Shown piece after piece: positions 16,161-24,027 of a DNA stretch of 48,892 nt (position 1 is the first letter of the stretch; the number at the start of each line of letters is the position of its first letter). The stretch spans positions 1 through 48,892 of the forward strand of contig CAWULT010000024.1 in assembly GCA_963923455.1 (NCBI GenBank), written 5' to 3'. A program made the translations under genes and the position numbers. Origin of the DNA: CAWULT01 sp963923455. GTDB taxonomy: Bacteria > Acidobacteriota > Vicinamibacteria > Vicinamibacterales > UBA2999. The notes beneath the pieces are model-generated. The model searched no databases. It saw only the letters and a list, made by a program, of their open reading frames with translations, and was not told the origin of the DNA.

Positions 16161-17836
16161 GCGTCACCGCCGCCCTCCTGCTCGTCCTGCTCGTCCCCGT
16201 CGCGAGCTTCGCTCCCGGCTTTCTGCTCGTGCGACGGCGGCGCGGCTGGAGCCCCGCCGAGACGCTCGCAGTGTCGGTGGCCGCCTCCATCGTCTTCGTC
16301 TACGTGTCCGCGTTCGCGATCTTCGCGGCGGGGCTGCCGTGGGCCAGTGCCTGGCTCGTCACGGCCCTCTCGGCGGGCGCGCTCGTGGTGGCCAGGCAGG
16401 ACGTCCGCCGCCTCTTCGCCGCCCCACTGGTGCGGCGAATCGCGCGGCAGTTCGCCGCGCTCTACCTGTGGAACCTGCTGCTGCTCGCGATCCTGCGCCA
16501 CTACGGGGGCGGGTGGTGGGGACCGGACTGGTACGAACACTACGAGCGGACGCTGTTCTTCCTCGATCGGGGCCCGGCAGACGCCGAGTTCCTCGGCCGG
16601 TATCTGCTGCCGGCGAGGCCTCCGTTGATGAACCTGTTCGCCGCGTTCGTCCTGGCGCAGGCTGGCCCTCAATTCGCCAACTTCCAGCTGACGTTCGCCT
16701 TCCTGAACCTGCTGCCGTTCGTGCCGATGGTGCTGCTCTCGAGCCTGCTGGTCAGGCGGGGGTCCGGCCGGTCGGGCCTGCTCGCGCTCGTGCTCGCGTG
16801 CAATCCGATGTTCCTGCACAACGCGGAGTTCGCCTGGACGAAGGCCCTGCCCGGCTTCTTCGTCGCCCTGGGACTCTGGTGCTACGTGACGGGCTGGCGC
16901 CGCCGCGATACCACCCGCATGACGCTCGCCTTCGCGAGCCTGACCGCGGGCACGCTGGCGCACTACTCGGGGGCTCCCTATGCACTGGTGGTCGGGCTGC
17001 ACTACCTCATCTGGCTGTGGTGGCGGCGACCCCACCCCTGGCGTGAACCTCTCGCGATCGTCCTGCCGAGCGCGGCGCTGCTGGCCACCTGGTTCGGCTA
17101 CGCGATTCGCACCTACGGGCTGGACACCACGATCGCCAGCACCACGACGGTCTCCGACGCCGCCCGCCTGACACCGGCCGAGAACCTGGCGAAGGTCGGG
17201 CTGAACGTGATCGACACCCTCGTCCCGCACCTGGCCCGCGGGCTCTGGGTGGACCGCGACGACGCGCCGCTGCGCCAGCTCGCCGACAACGCGTTCTGCG
17301 TGTTCCAGGTCAACCTGCCCTTTCTGTTCGGCCTCGGCGGCTTCCTGGTGATGCTGTTCCTGCTGGCGCGCACGCTCGCGGTACGGGTGACCGGGCAGGC
17401 CGCCGCCGAACGCGCGTTCTGGCTGGCCTTCGCAGGGCTGACGATCGTGCTCGGGGTCGCCGTGCACGGTGAGCGCGACCACTGGGGCCTGGCGCACATC
17501 GGGCTCCAGCCGATCGCGCACGTCGGCCTCGCCTGGCTGGCGGCCAGCCTGCCGACCGTGCCGCGCGGGCTGCGCCTGGCGTTCGTGCTGGGATCCGTCG
17601 TCGACGTGGTGCTGGGCGTCGCCCTGCGTGTCAACCTGGAGTCGCGTCTGAACGGGTGGGCCGTGGACTACAACCTCGAGGTCAAGGAAACGGCGAACCT
17701 CGTGTTTCTCGGCGACTGGTGGCCGGCACTGACGGGGCCGCTGCAGGCCGTGATGTGGGTGGTGGCCGCAGTGCTGATCGCGCGCCTGTACCGCCGGCTC
17801 GCGACGCCCCTGAGCGGCGCTCCGGGCGCTGTATAG
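16157..17836 (+). CDS. Polytopic membrane protein, GT-C-like, head of sugar operon
   Basis: A protein of about 559 residues. GTG 16157 gives an N-terminus that goes straight into the first membrane helix (VTAALLLVLLVPVASFAPGF); upstream in-frame sequence is shadow-like. About ten to twelve hydrophobic segments are seen. After the third or so comes WWGPDWYEHYERTLFFLDRG, an acidic and aromatic loop of the type that carries the catalytic Asp/Glu in GT-C glycosyltransferases. NAEFAWTKALPGF and the late HGERDHWGLAHIGLQPIAH segment are further polar loops. I infer a membrane glycosyltransferase or flippase-associated enzyme using products of the downstream epimerases and GT2. It ends 12 bp before the first epimerase, whose -10-like box overlaps this gene's stop codon. 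Confidence 0.78.
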   Translation: MSVTAALLLVLLVPVASFAPGFLLVRRRRGWSPAETLAVSVAASIVFVYVSAFAIFAAGLPWASAWLVTALSAGALVVARQDVRRLFAAPLVRRIARQFAALYLWNLLLLAILRHYGGGWWGPDWYEHYERTLFFLDRGPADAEFLGRYLLPARPPLMNLFAAFVLAQAGPQFANFQLTFAFLNLLPFVPMVLLSSLLVRRGSGRSGLLALVLACNPMFLHNAEFAWTKALPGFFVALGLWCYVTGWRRRDTTRMTLAFASLTAGTLAHYSGAPYALVVGLHYLIWLWWRRPHPWREPLAIVLPSAALLATWFGYAIRTYGLDTTIASTTTVSDAARLTPAENLAKVGLNVIDTLVPHLARGLWVDRDDAPLRQLADNAFCVFQVNLPFLFGLGGFLVMLFLLARTLAVRVTGQAAAERAFWLAFAGLTIVLGVAVHGERDHWGLAHIGLQPIAHVGLAWLAASLPTVPRGLRLAFVLGSVVDVVLGVALRVNLESRLNGWAVDYNLEVKETANLVFLGDWWPALTGPLQAVMWVVAAVLIARLYRRLATPLSGAPGAV

Positions 17837-17837
17837 T
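17832..17837 (+). promoter_or_regulatory. -10-like TATAGT before the first epimerase
   Basis: TATAGT overlaps the stop codon of the preceding gene and ends 11 bp before the ATG at 17849. It could be an internal promoter with a very short leader. No ribosome site is evident in the 11 bp. Confidence 0.4.
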
Positions 17838-17848
17838 AGCGATTCAGC

Positions 17849-19000
17849 ATGTCGCAGCGGGTTCTGGTCACGGGAGGGGCGGGATTCATCGGGTCGTTCG
17901 TCTGCGAGCGCCTGCTCGCACGCGGCTGCGCGGTGCGCGTGCTCGACAACCTCGACCCGCAGGTCCACCAGGGCGCCCGGCCGGTGCTCCCGCCCGGCAT
18001 CGAGTTCCTGCAGGCGGACATCCGGGACGGCGCCGCGTGCGCGCGGGCCCTCGAGGGCGTCGACGTCGTCGTCCACGCCGCGTCCGCGGTCGGGATCGGA
18101 CAGTCGCTGTACCGCATCCGCCACTTCATCGACGTCAACACGACGGGCACCGCGACGCTGCTCGACACGCTCGTGGCGCGACGCCAGTCCGTCAAGCTGG
18201 TGGCCCTGACGTCGATGACGGGATACGGCGAGGGCGTCTACGAGCGGCCATCGGACGGCCGCCTGCTGCGCATCGACCCCAGAACGGCCGATGCCGTCGA
18301 GCGCTTCGGCTGGGAACCGGTCTGCCCCGTCACGCACGAGGTCCTGGTGCCGAGGCCCACCCCGGAAGCGTCCGAGCTGATGTGCCGGAACGTGTACGCG
18401 CTGTCGAAGCGGCACCAGGAGGAACTGGCACTCGCCCTCGGGGCCACCTACGGCTTCCCCGTCGCGTGCCTCCGGCTCTTCAACGTCTTCGGGCCGCGAC
18501 AGTCGCTGAGCAACCCCTACACGGGCGTGATTGCCATCTTCCTGAGCCGGCTCCTGGCGGGCGAGCCCCCGCTCGTCTACGAGGACGGCCGGCAGACGCG
18601 CGACTTCGTCTCGGTTCATGACGTGGTCGACGCGGTGATGGCGGCGATCGACTCGCCGGAGGTGCACGGGCAGGTCGTGAACATCGGCAGCGGCGTGGGC
18701 CGCCGCATCGCGGACGTCGCGACGGCGCTGGCGCGCCTGGTGGGCCGGGAGGATCTGGCGCCGCAGGTGTCGCATCGCTTCCGCTCGGGCGACATCCGCC
18801 ACTGCACCGCCGACATCTCCCGCGCGCGCCAGTTGCTGCAGTTCCAGCCCCGCGTCGCCTGGGAGGACGGCCTCGCGGAGGTCGTCCAGTGGGCCCGCTC
18901 GGCGCCGTCCGTCGATCGCGTCCTGGAGGCCGAGCGCGAACTCGCGGCGCGCGGCCTGGTGGGCGTTCCGGACACGGCGCCGCACGGGGCGGACCGATGA
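17849..19000 (+). CDS. Nucleotide-sugar epimerase/dehydratase (extended SDR, dTDP-rhamnose 4-epimerase-like)
   Basis: A 383-residue extended short-chain dehydrogenase. The NAD site is GGAGFIG (9-15), the catalytic Ser region is TSMTGYGEG (121-129) and the YxxxK motif is Y183-ALS-K187. The substrate end shows RLFNVFGPRQSLSNPYTGV and RDFVSVHDVVDA. A roughly 35-residue insertion between the Ser and Tyr motifs (about 130-175, with two Cys-containing segments) is like that of the dTDP-L-rhamnose 4-epimerase branch making 6-deoxy-L-talose. That specific assignment is from memory of the family and is moderate. It overlaps the next epimerase by ATGA, so the two are co-translated. Product: an activated deoxysugar for surface glycan synthesis. 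Confidence 0.88.
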   Translation: MSQRVLVTGGAGFIGSFVCERLLARGCAVRVLDNLDPQVHQGARPVLPPGIEFLQADIRDGAACARALEGVDVVVHAASAVGIGQSLYRIRHFIDVNTTGTATLLDTLVARRQSVKLVALTSMTGYGEGVYERPSDGRLLRIDPRTADAVERFGWEPVCPVTHEVLVPRPTPEASELMCRNVYALSKRHQEELALALGATYGFPVACLRLFNVFGPRQSLSNPYTGVIAIFLSRLLAGEPPLVYEDGRQTRDFVSVHDVVDAVMAAIDSPEVHGQVVNIGSGVGRRIADVATALARLVGREDLAPQVSHRFRSGDIRHCTADISRARQLLQFQPRVAWEDGLAEVVQWARSAPSVDRVLEAERELAARGLVGVPDTAPHGADR

Positions 19001-20049
19001 AGCGCGCGCTCGTCACCGGCAGCAGCGGCCTGATCGGCTCGGAGGCGGTCGCGTTCCTCGACCGCCTCGGCTGGCGCGTCGACGGCATCGACAACAACAT
19101 GCGCCTGGCCTTCTTCGGGCCCGACGGCGACACGCGGTGGAACCTCGAACGCCTGCTGCGGACGACCCGGCGCTTCACCCCGCACGCCGTCGACATCCGC
19201 GATCGCGACGCTGTCGCGCAGCTGGTCAGGGAGGTCGCGCCGGACCTCGTCGTCCACTGCGCGGCGCAGCCATCGCACGACCTGGCCGCGCAGCGGCCCT
19301 TCGACGACTTCGACGTGAACGCCGTCGGCACGCTCAACCTGCTCGAGGCCGTCCGCCAGCACCGGCCCGACGCGCCGTTCGTGCACATGAGCACGAACAA
19401 GGTCTACGGCGACGCCCCGAACGAGCTGCCGCTCGTCGAGCTCGAGACCCGGTACGACTACGCACTGCCGGAGCACGCGCACGGCGTCGCGGAGACGTGC
19501 CGCGTGGACGCGTCGCTGCACAGCATCTTCGGTGCGTCGAAGCTGGCCGCCGACATGATGGTGCAGGAATACGGGCGGTATTTCGGGCTGCCCACCGTCT
19601 GCTTCCGCGGCGGCTGCCTGACCGGCGCCAACCACTCGGGGGCGGAGCTCCACGGGTTCCTCGCGTACCTGGCGCGCGCCGTTCGCGAGGGCCGCGTGTA
19701 CCGGCTCTACGGCTACAAGGGCAAGCAGGTCCGCGACAACATCCACGCCCACGACGTCTGCACCGCGATCCTGGCGTTCTTCGAGTCGCCGCGGTCCGGC
19801 GCCGTCTACAACCTCGGCGGCGGCCGTGCCAACAGCGTCTCGGTGCTGGAGGCCATCACGCGGTTCGAGTCGATCGTCGGGCGCCGCCTCACGGTCGAGT
19901 ATCGGGACGAGCCGCGCCGGGGCGACCACGTCTGCTACATCAGCGACCTGCGGCGCCTTCGGGCCGACTATCCCCGCTGGTCCCCGAGCCGATCCCTCGA
20001 CGACATCTTCGAGGAGCTGGCCGGCGTGCGCGCCACGGTGGCGGAATGA
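18997..20049 (+). CDS. Extended SDR epimerase, CDP-paratose 2-epimerase-like, with Phe in place of catalytic Tyr
   Basis: A 350-residue protein. ATG 18997 overlaps the previous stop (ATGA), which fixes the start. The nucleotide site is TGSSGLIG (7-14), the Ser/Thr motif is MSTNKVYGD (131-139) and the substrate loop is FRGGCLTG. The motif expected to be YxxxK reads F178-GAS-K182, so the usual catalytic Tyr is Phe. Overall pattern (STNKVYGD.PNELPL.E, YGRYFGLPT, YGYKGKQVRDNIHAHDV) resembles the CDP-tyvelose/paratose 2-epimerase branch, where oxidation is at C2 rather than C4. I believe a Phe variant recurs in this subfamily, but I cannot check. It is probably active on a nucleotide sugar used by the neighbouring glycosyltransferases. 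Confidence 0.85.
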   Translation: MKRALVTGSSGLIGSEAVAFLDRLGWRVDGIDNNMRLAFFGPDGDTRWNLERLLRTTRRFTPHAVDIRDRDAVAQLVREVAPDLVVHCAAQPSHDLAAQRPFDDFDVNAVGTLNLLEAVRQHRPDAPFVHMSTNKVYGDAPNELPLVELETRYDYALPEHAHGVAETCRVDASLHSIFGASKLAADMMVQEYGRYFGLPTVCFRGGCLTGANHSGAELHGFLAYLARAVREGRVYRLYGYKGKQVRDNIHAHDVCTAILAFFESPRSGAVYNLGGGRANSVSVLEAITRFESIVGRRLTVEYRDEPRRGDHVCYISDLRRLRADYPRWSPSRSLDDIFEELAGVRATVAE

Positions 20050-20843
20050 AGCTCGCCGTCGTCATCCCCGCGCGCAACGAGGCCCCGAACATCGGCCGCA
20101 CGCTCGACCAGATTGGCGCGGCGCTCCGCGGGGACGGCCTGCCGTACGAGATCGTGGTCGTCGACGATGGCAGCACGGACGCCACCGCTGATGAAGTCCG
20201 CGCGCGGAGCGCCAGCGACCCGAACGTACGGCTCGTCCAGAACGGGCCTCCGCACGGGTTCGGCCACGCCGTGCGCCGCGGGCTGGACGCGTTCGAGGCC
20301 GACGCCGTCGCGGTCATGATGGGTGACGGCTCCGACGCCCCGGACGACCTGCTGCGCTACTACTACGTGCTGCGCGATCGCGCCGAGTGCGCGTTCGGCT
20401 CACGGTTCGTGCGGGGAGGCCGGGTGGAGCGCTACCCGCCCCTCAAGCGCGTCGTCAACCGTGCGGCCAACCTGCTCATCCGGCTGCTCTTCGGGCTGCG
20501 GTACAACGACACGACCAACGCGTTCAAGGCCTACCGGGCGAACGTCATCGCGGGCTGCCGGCCGCTGCTGTCGGCGCACTTCAACCTCACCGTGGAGCTG
20601 CCGCTCAAGGCCGTGGTGCGTGGCTACTCGTACGAGGTGGTGCCGATCTCGTGGCGGCAACGCGACGCGGGAGTCTCGAGCCTGCGCCTGCGGGAGATGG
20701 GCAGCCGCTACCTGTTCATCGTGCTCTACTGCTGGCTCGAGCGCGTGCTGACCCGTGGTGACTACCGCCGGCCCGCGGGCGAGGCGTTCGTGGCGTGGAA
20801 GGACCGACCGGAAGGCACCGACGCCCCCCGCGTCCGCTCCTGA
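20046..20843 (+). CDS. Family 2 glycosyltransferase (polyprenyl-phosphate mannosyltransferase-like)
   Basis: A 265-residue GT-A fold enzyme. ATG 20046 overlaps the previous stop (ATGA). The nucleotide-sugar site is VVDDGSTD (38-45) and the metal motif region is MMGDGSD (91-97). DDLLRYY, FGSRFVRGG and NRAANLLIRLLFGLRYNDTTNAFKAY-type residues are characteristic of dolichol-phosphate-mannose synthase-like GT2s; the run ends DTTNAFKAY. A C-terminal hydrophobic stretch (YLFIVLYCW) may touch the membrane. It probably charges undecaprenyl phosphate with a hexose, supplying the GT-C proteins encoded upstream (inference from context). It is last in the operon: a convergent gene ends 5 bp downstream. 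Confidence 0.9.
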   Translation: MKLAVVIPARNEAPNIGRTLDQIGAALRGDGLPYEIVVVDDGSTDATADEVRARSASDPNVRLVQNGPPHGFGHAVRRGLDAFEADAVAVMMGDGSDAPDDLLRYYYVLRDRAECAFGSRFVRGGRVERYPPLKRVVNRAANLLIRLLFGLRYNDTTNAFKAYRANVIAGCRPLLSAHFNLTVELPLKAVVRGYSYEVVPISWRQRDAGVSSLRLREMGSRYLFIVLYCWLERVLTRGDYRRPAGEAFVAWKDRPEGTDAPRVRS

Positions 20844-20848
20844 ACCGC

Positions 20849-21508
20849 TCAGTCCGCGGCGAAGCAGTAGAAGAGGCCGTCGCCGAGGCTGGCGCGCAGC
20901 GCCTGCTGGCTGCACCCGCGCGACAGGTGCGCCGCATTCCACGAGCCTGGACGGCCGCCGCCGTACCGGTTGCTGTGCCCGAGCATGGCCGCCCCGCCGG
21001 CCGAACTCGTCCAGCCGTGGCAGGTCGTGTCGGGAGCCTCGGCCGACAGCGTGCCGTCGGGAGCCGAACCCGTCAGGATGTCGTGGCGCGTCGGGCCGAC
21101 GAGGGCCCCCTTCTCGGTCAGCGCCGTGTCACGCGACAGGCCGGCGGCGTCCCCGTGCAGGTCGGCCACGTCACTCGCGATGCGGACGCCCTCGGCGTTG
21201 AACCAGGGTCCACGGCCGATGCGGTCGCGAGCGTCCACCGCGGGCCGGCCGTCCGCCGCCGGCGAGCTCAGGTAGGCCCTCCAGATGCGACCACCCTGGC
21301 CGACCACGGCGGCCAGGCGCTGGCAGTGCGCGTCCGCGCCGTCCAGGCCGCCGAGATTGCCGCCGAACCCGCGACCGGTGCTCGCGACGAAGAAGGTCAT
21401 CGGCGCCGGCGACTGCGCATGGCCGGTGTTTAGGCGCACCGCCATCAGCACCATCATGCCGGCGAGGACCGGCCATGGCGCCGCGCAGAGGCGGCCGCGG
21501 GGCGCCAT
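20849..21508 (-). CDS. Secreted lectin/endostatin-like protein
   Basis: A 219-residue protein with an N-terminal hydrophobic signal (about 1-32, ending GHAQ). The mature domain contains MTFFVASTGRGFGGNLGGL, GADAHCQRLA, RIWRAYLSS, ARDRIGRGPWFNAEG, HDILTGSAPDGT, CHGWTSS and SWNAAHLSRGCS, and ends FYCFAAD. This pattern recurs in bacterial proteins annotated as lectin-like and resembles the C-type-lectin/endostatin fold, with paired Cys (C..., CHGW, GCS, YCF). No enzymatic function is known to me. It starts 7 bp after the stop of the CHEGN gene upstream on the same strand, so it likely shares that transcript. A later internal start near M18 is possible. Confidence 0.75.
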   Translation of the reverse strand: MAPRGRLCAAPWPVLAGMMVLMAVRLNTGHAQSPAPMTFFVASTGRGFGGNLGGLDGADAHCQRLAAVVGQGGRIWRAYLSSPAADGRPAVDARDRIGRGPWFNAEGVRIASDVADLHGDAAGLSRDTALTEKGALVGPTRHDILTGSAPDGTLSAEAPDTTCHGWTSSAGGAAMLGHSNRYGGGRPGSWNAAHLSRGCSQQALRASLGDGLFYCFAAD

Positions 21509-21515
21509 GACGGCG

Positions 21516-22622
21516 TCAGTTCTCCTCGGCGTCGCGCCGCGCCGCCGGCAGGCCGCCGCCCGGCGTCGCGCCTTCCTGCGCGCGCCGCCGCGGCCGGACG
21601 AGGCCTTTCGCTTGATCCTCGGCGAGGGCCTTGTCCTCGGCCCGCTCCGCGCTCAGGGCGTTCTTCACGGCCCCGTTCCCCTCGTGGCAGTCGTAGGGCA
21701 GGATCACGCCGCCCGAGAGCGGCGTCAGCGGCATCGACATGGTGAACGGCCGCGCGTAGGTGACGGGGTCGTCGACGGTGAACTGATACTGGACGACGTC
21801 GTCCGCGACGCGCTTGAAGCGCTCGGTGATGACCATCCGGTCGCTGTGGCGCAGGCCGTTGCCGTTGCCCCCGATGCTGGTCCTGTCGGTCAGGTTCGTC
21901 GTCTCGACCACCAGCTCATCGCCCTCCCAGCGCGCCCGCGAGTCGCCCAGGTACTGCCGCATCACCGGCGTCAGGTGCGGCCGCCCGTCCGTGTAGAAGA
22001 TCCGGGTGTCGTGGATCATCTCGTAGCTGAAGGCCACGACGCCAGGGGCCTGCACGATGCGGTTGCCGTTGCCGTAGATGACGCGGAGCACGGAGCCGAC
22101 GATGCCTCGGGTGATGCAGCGGTCGTACAGCGTGAAGTCGTCGAACGTGTTGAACGGACCGTCGCCGAACGTGCCGCGGTCGCGCGGCGCGCGGCGCTTC
22201 TCCGCCTCCGGGGTGAACGCCGGCATGCGGCCGTCCGGCGGGTCGACGATGAGCGACGTCTGGCGGAACGCCCGGGTGGCGAAGTCGTTGCGGAACGACC
22301 CGACGGCGTTCTCGCCCCGGGCGACGCCGTCGGCCACCTGCTTCTGGCGCGCGGCCCACTCCTCGTCGGTCAGGTACAGCCGCGTGCCCGCCTTCGCGTC
22401 CCGCTCGCGAGGGATGCCGGCCGTGTCGTCGCTGCTCCAGACGCCCTGCAGATCCGGGTCGCCCCAGGGCGTCCGCGGCGTGGTGTAGGGGGCGGCTGGG
22501 GCGCCGTTGTGCGCGGTGATCACCAGCGGAGGCGCGCTCCGCTGCTGCGTCGCCACGGTCGGCGGCAGCACGACCGCGCACATGGCCGCGGCGGAAAGGA
22601 TGGCGACGGCGTGTCTCGACAT
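21516..22622 (-). CDS. Secreted CHEGN-family protein (copy 3)
   Basis: A 368-residue protein. ATG 22622 follows a GGAGGC ribosome site and opens a signal peptide (about 1-25), so the 40 extra upstream codons are rejected. Motifs are PWGDPDLQGVW (52-62), TDEEWAARQ, DPPDGRMPAFTPE, YDRCITRGIVGSV, EMIHDTRIFYTDGRPH, ARWEGDELVVETTNL, FTVDDPVTYARPF and YDCHEGNGAV. The C-terminus carries an extra basic, low-complexity tail of about 40 residues not seen in copy 1. It is tandem with copy 4 (70 bp upstream, same strand) and 7 bp from the lectin-like gene, forming a three-gene secreted-protein cluster. Function unknown. Confidence 0.9.
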   Translation of the reverse strand: MSRHAVAILSAAAMCAVVLPPTVATQQRSAPPLVITAHNGAPAAPYTTPRTPWGDPDLQGVWSSDDTAGIPRERDAKAGTRLYLTDEEWAARQKQVADGVARGENAVGSFRNDFATRAFRQTSLIVDPPDGRMPAFTPEAEKRRAPRDRGTFGDGPFNTFDDFTLYDRCITRGIVGSVLRVIYGNGNRIVQAPGVVAFSYEMIHDTRIFYTDGRPHLTPVMRQYLGDSRARWEGDELVVETTNLTDRTSIGGNGNGLRHSDRMVITERFKRVADDVVQYQFTVDDPVTYARPFTMSMPLTPLSGGVILPYDCHEGNGAVKNALSAERAEDKALAEDQAKGLVRPRRRAQEGATPGGGLPAARRDAEEN

Positions 22623-22692
22623 GGGAGCCTCCGGAGCGTTCGACAACTGGGACCGCGTGCCGCCCCGTTCGGGCGGGACTGGGCGCGGGAGT

Positions 22693-23715
22693 TCAGCGCG
22701 GCCGCGCCGCGGCGGCCGCGTCGGCCTCCACTTTCCGCGCACCGCGCAGGATGCCCGGCAGCTGGTAGTTGCCCTCGTGGCACGCGTACTCGAACAGCGG
22801 ACCGTCGATGCGTGTCATCTCGTACTCGCCGCTCCACGGTCGCGTCCACGTGGACGGGTCGTCCACCGTGAACCGGTAGCGGATCGAATCCGGGCCGGTC
22901 ATGGTGAGCCGCTCGGTGACTTTCAAGTGCTCCGACGCCCCTCGCCAGGCCGTCTTCTCGCTGTAGTTGGCCGTCTCGATGACCATCGTGTCGCCCTCCC
23001 AGCGTCCGCGCGAATCGCCGCGGTACGCGCGGATGGCCGAGCCCACCCGCGAACGGCCGTCGAGCGGCACCACGCGCGCCACGGGCATCATCTCGGGCTG
23101 GATCACGAAGGTCTGCGGCGCCTGGACGATCAGGAGGTTGGAGTTGTAGCCCGTCGGCAGGATCGGCGGGCCTTCGTGCGCCCAGTAGATGCAGCGTTCC
23201 GAGAGACCGCGCGCCTGCGCGCTGTCGAAGGGCCCGATGCCCTTGCGCGCCGCGGCCCGGTCCTGGGCCCGCCGCTGCCCCTCGGCGCTCAGGGCAGGCA
23301 TCCGGCCGTCCGCCGGATCGGTGACGATCGAGGTCCGCAGCATCGCCCCCTTCTTGTAGCCCTCGAGCAGCCAGATGCCGTCGTCGTAGTGGATGTCGGC
23401 GTCGCTCTTCACCTCGTCGCCGCGCGGGACGTCCTTGACGTCCTCGAGGCGCTTCTGCGCGTAGGCTTCGGCCTCTTCCGCGGTGAAGAACTGCTTGTCC
23501 CTGAACTCGGCCGGCCGCTCGAACGGCGTGAAGGTCTGGTTGGTCCAGTAGCCCTGCATGTCGGGCTTGCCGTCGCTGAGCCGCGGGATGGCCCTGCCGG
23601 CCGTCGCCCGCGCCGGGCGCGCCGGCGCGGCGCCGCCGGTGGGGCCCTGCGCGAACGGCGTCGCGATCAGGACGGTGAGCGCGAGCGCCAGCATCCATCC
23701 GGGCATCTGTCTCAT
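22693..23715 (-). CDS. Secreted CHEGN-family protein (copy 4)
   Basis: A 340-residue protein with a signal peptide (1-22, ending PFAQ) and a GGAG ribosome site about 8 nt before the ATG. It keeps KPDMQGYW, FTPFERP, TDPADGRMPALS, EMMPVARVVPLDGR, GRWEGDTMVIETANY, VDDPSTWTRPW and YACHEGNYQLPGIL. The DRCITRG motif has become SERCIYWAHEG, keeping the Cys but losing the TRG, so that Cys is the conserved element. It is the first gene of the minus-strand run 23715-20849 and is divergent from the sugar dehydrogenase at 24028. Function unknown. Confidence 0.9.
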   Translation of the reverse strand: MRQMPGWMLALALTVLIATPFAQGPTGGAAPARPARATAGRAIPRLSDGKPDMQGYWTNQTFTPFERPAEFRDKQFFTAEEAEAYAQKRLEDVKDVPRGDEVKSDADIHYDDGIWLLEGYKKGAMLRTSIVTDPADGRMPALSAEGQRRAQDRAAARKGIGPFDSAQARGLSERCIYWAHEGPPILPTGYNSNLLIVQAPQTFVIQPEMMPVARVVPLDGRSRVGSAIRAYRGDSRGRWEGDTMVIETANYSEKTAWRGASEHLKVTERLTMTGPDSIRYRFTVDDPSTWTRPWSGEYEMTRIDGPLFEYACHEGNYQLPGILRGARKVEADAAAAARPR

Positions 23716-24027
23716 GGTCGCTCTCCAGGGGGCCTGCGTGAGGTGCGCGGCGGGACACAGCCCGCCCGCGACGCCAGGCCCTTCCGACTGCGGGGATTGT
23801 AGCCGGAACCGTGTCGGGTGGGGGCTGGGGCCGTCGGCGCCGCGCGCGGCCTGCCCGTCGGCACGGTCGACAACCGCGCCACGGGTGTTCGCGCAGCCGC
23901 GGGCCGCGTCTCCCGGGGAAACGCCGTAAGATCAGCGTGGAGCCCGATGGGCCCGGCGGCGGGGCAGAGGACGGCACGGCGAGCTGACCGCGCGACCCGA
24001 ATCACCGAGACGAGAGGAGACCGAAAG
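23716..24027. promoter_or_regulatory. Divergent control region with -10-like boxes on both strands
   Basis: This 312-bp gap separates divergent genes and holds no credible ORF. On the minus strand TACAAT (23796-23801) lies 80 bp before the CHEGN gene. On the plus strand TAAGAT (23927-23932) lies about 95 bp before the sugar dehydrogenase, whose ribosome site GAGGAG is at about 24013. No clear -35 boxes are visible. Confidence 0.4.

Noticed and set aside
16013..18985. A 990-codon minus-strand frame across the membrane protein and epimerase genes
   Set aside because: It spans two real genes on the other strand, lacks any recognisable domain and has antisense-type composition.
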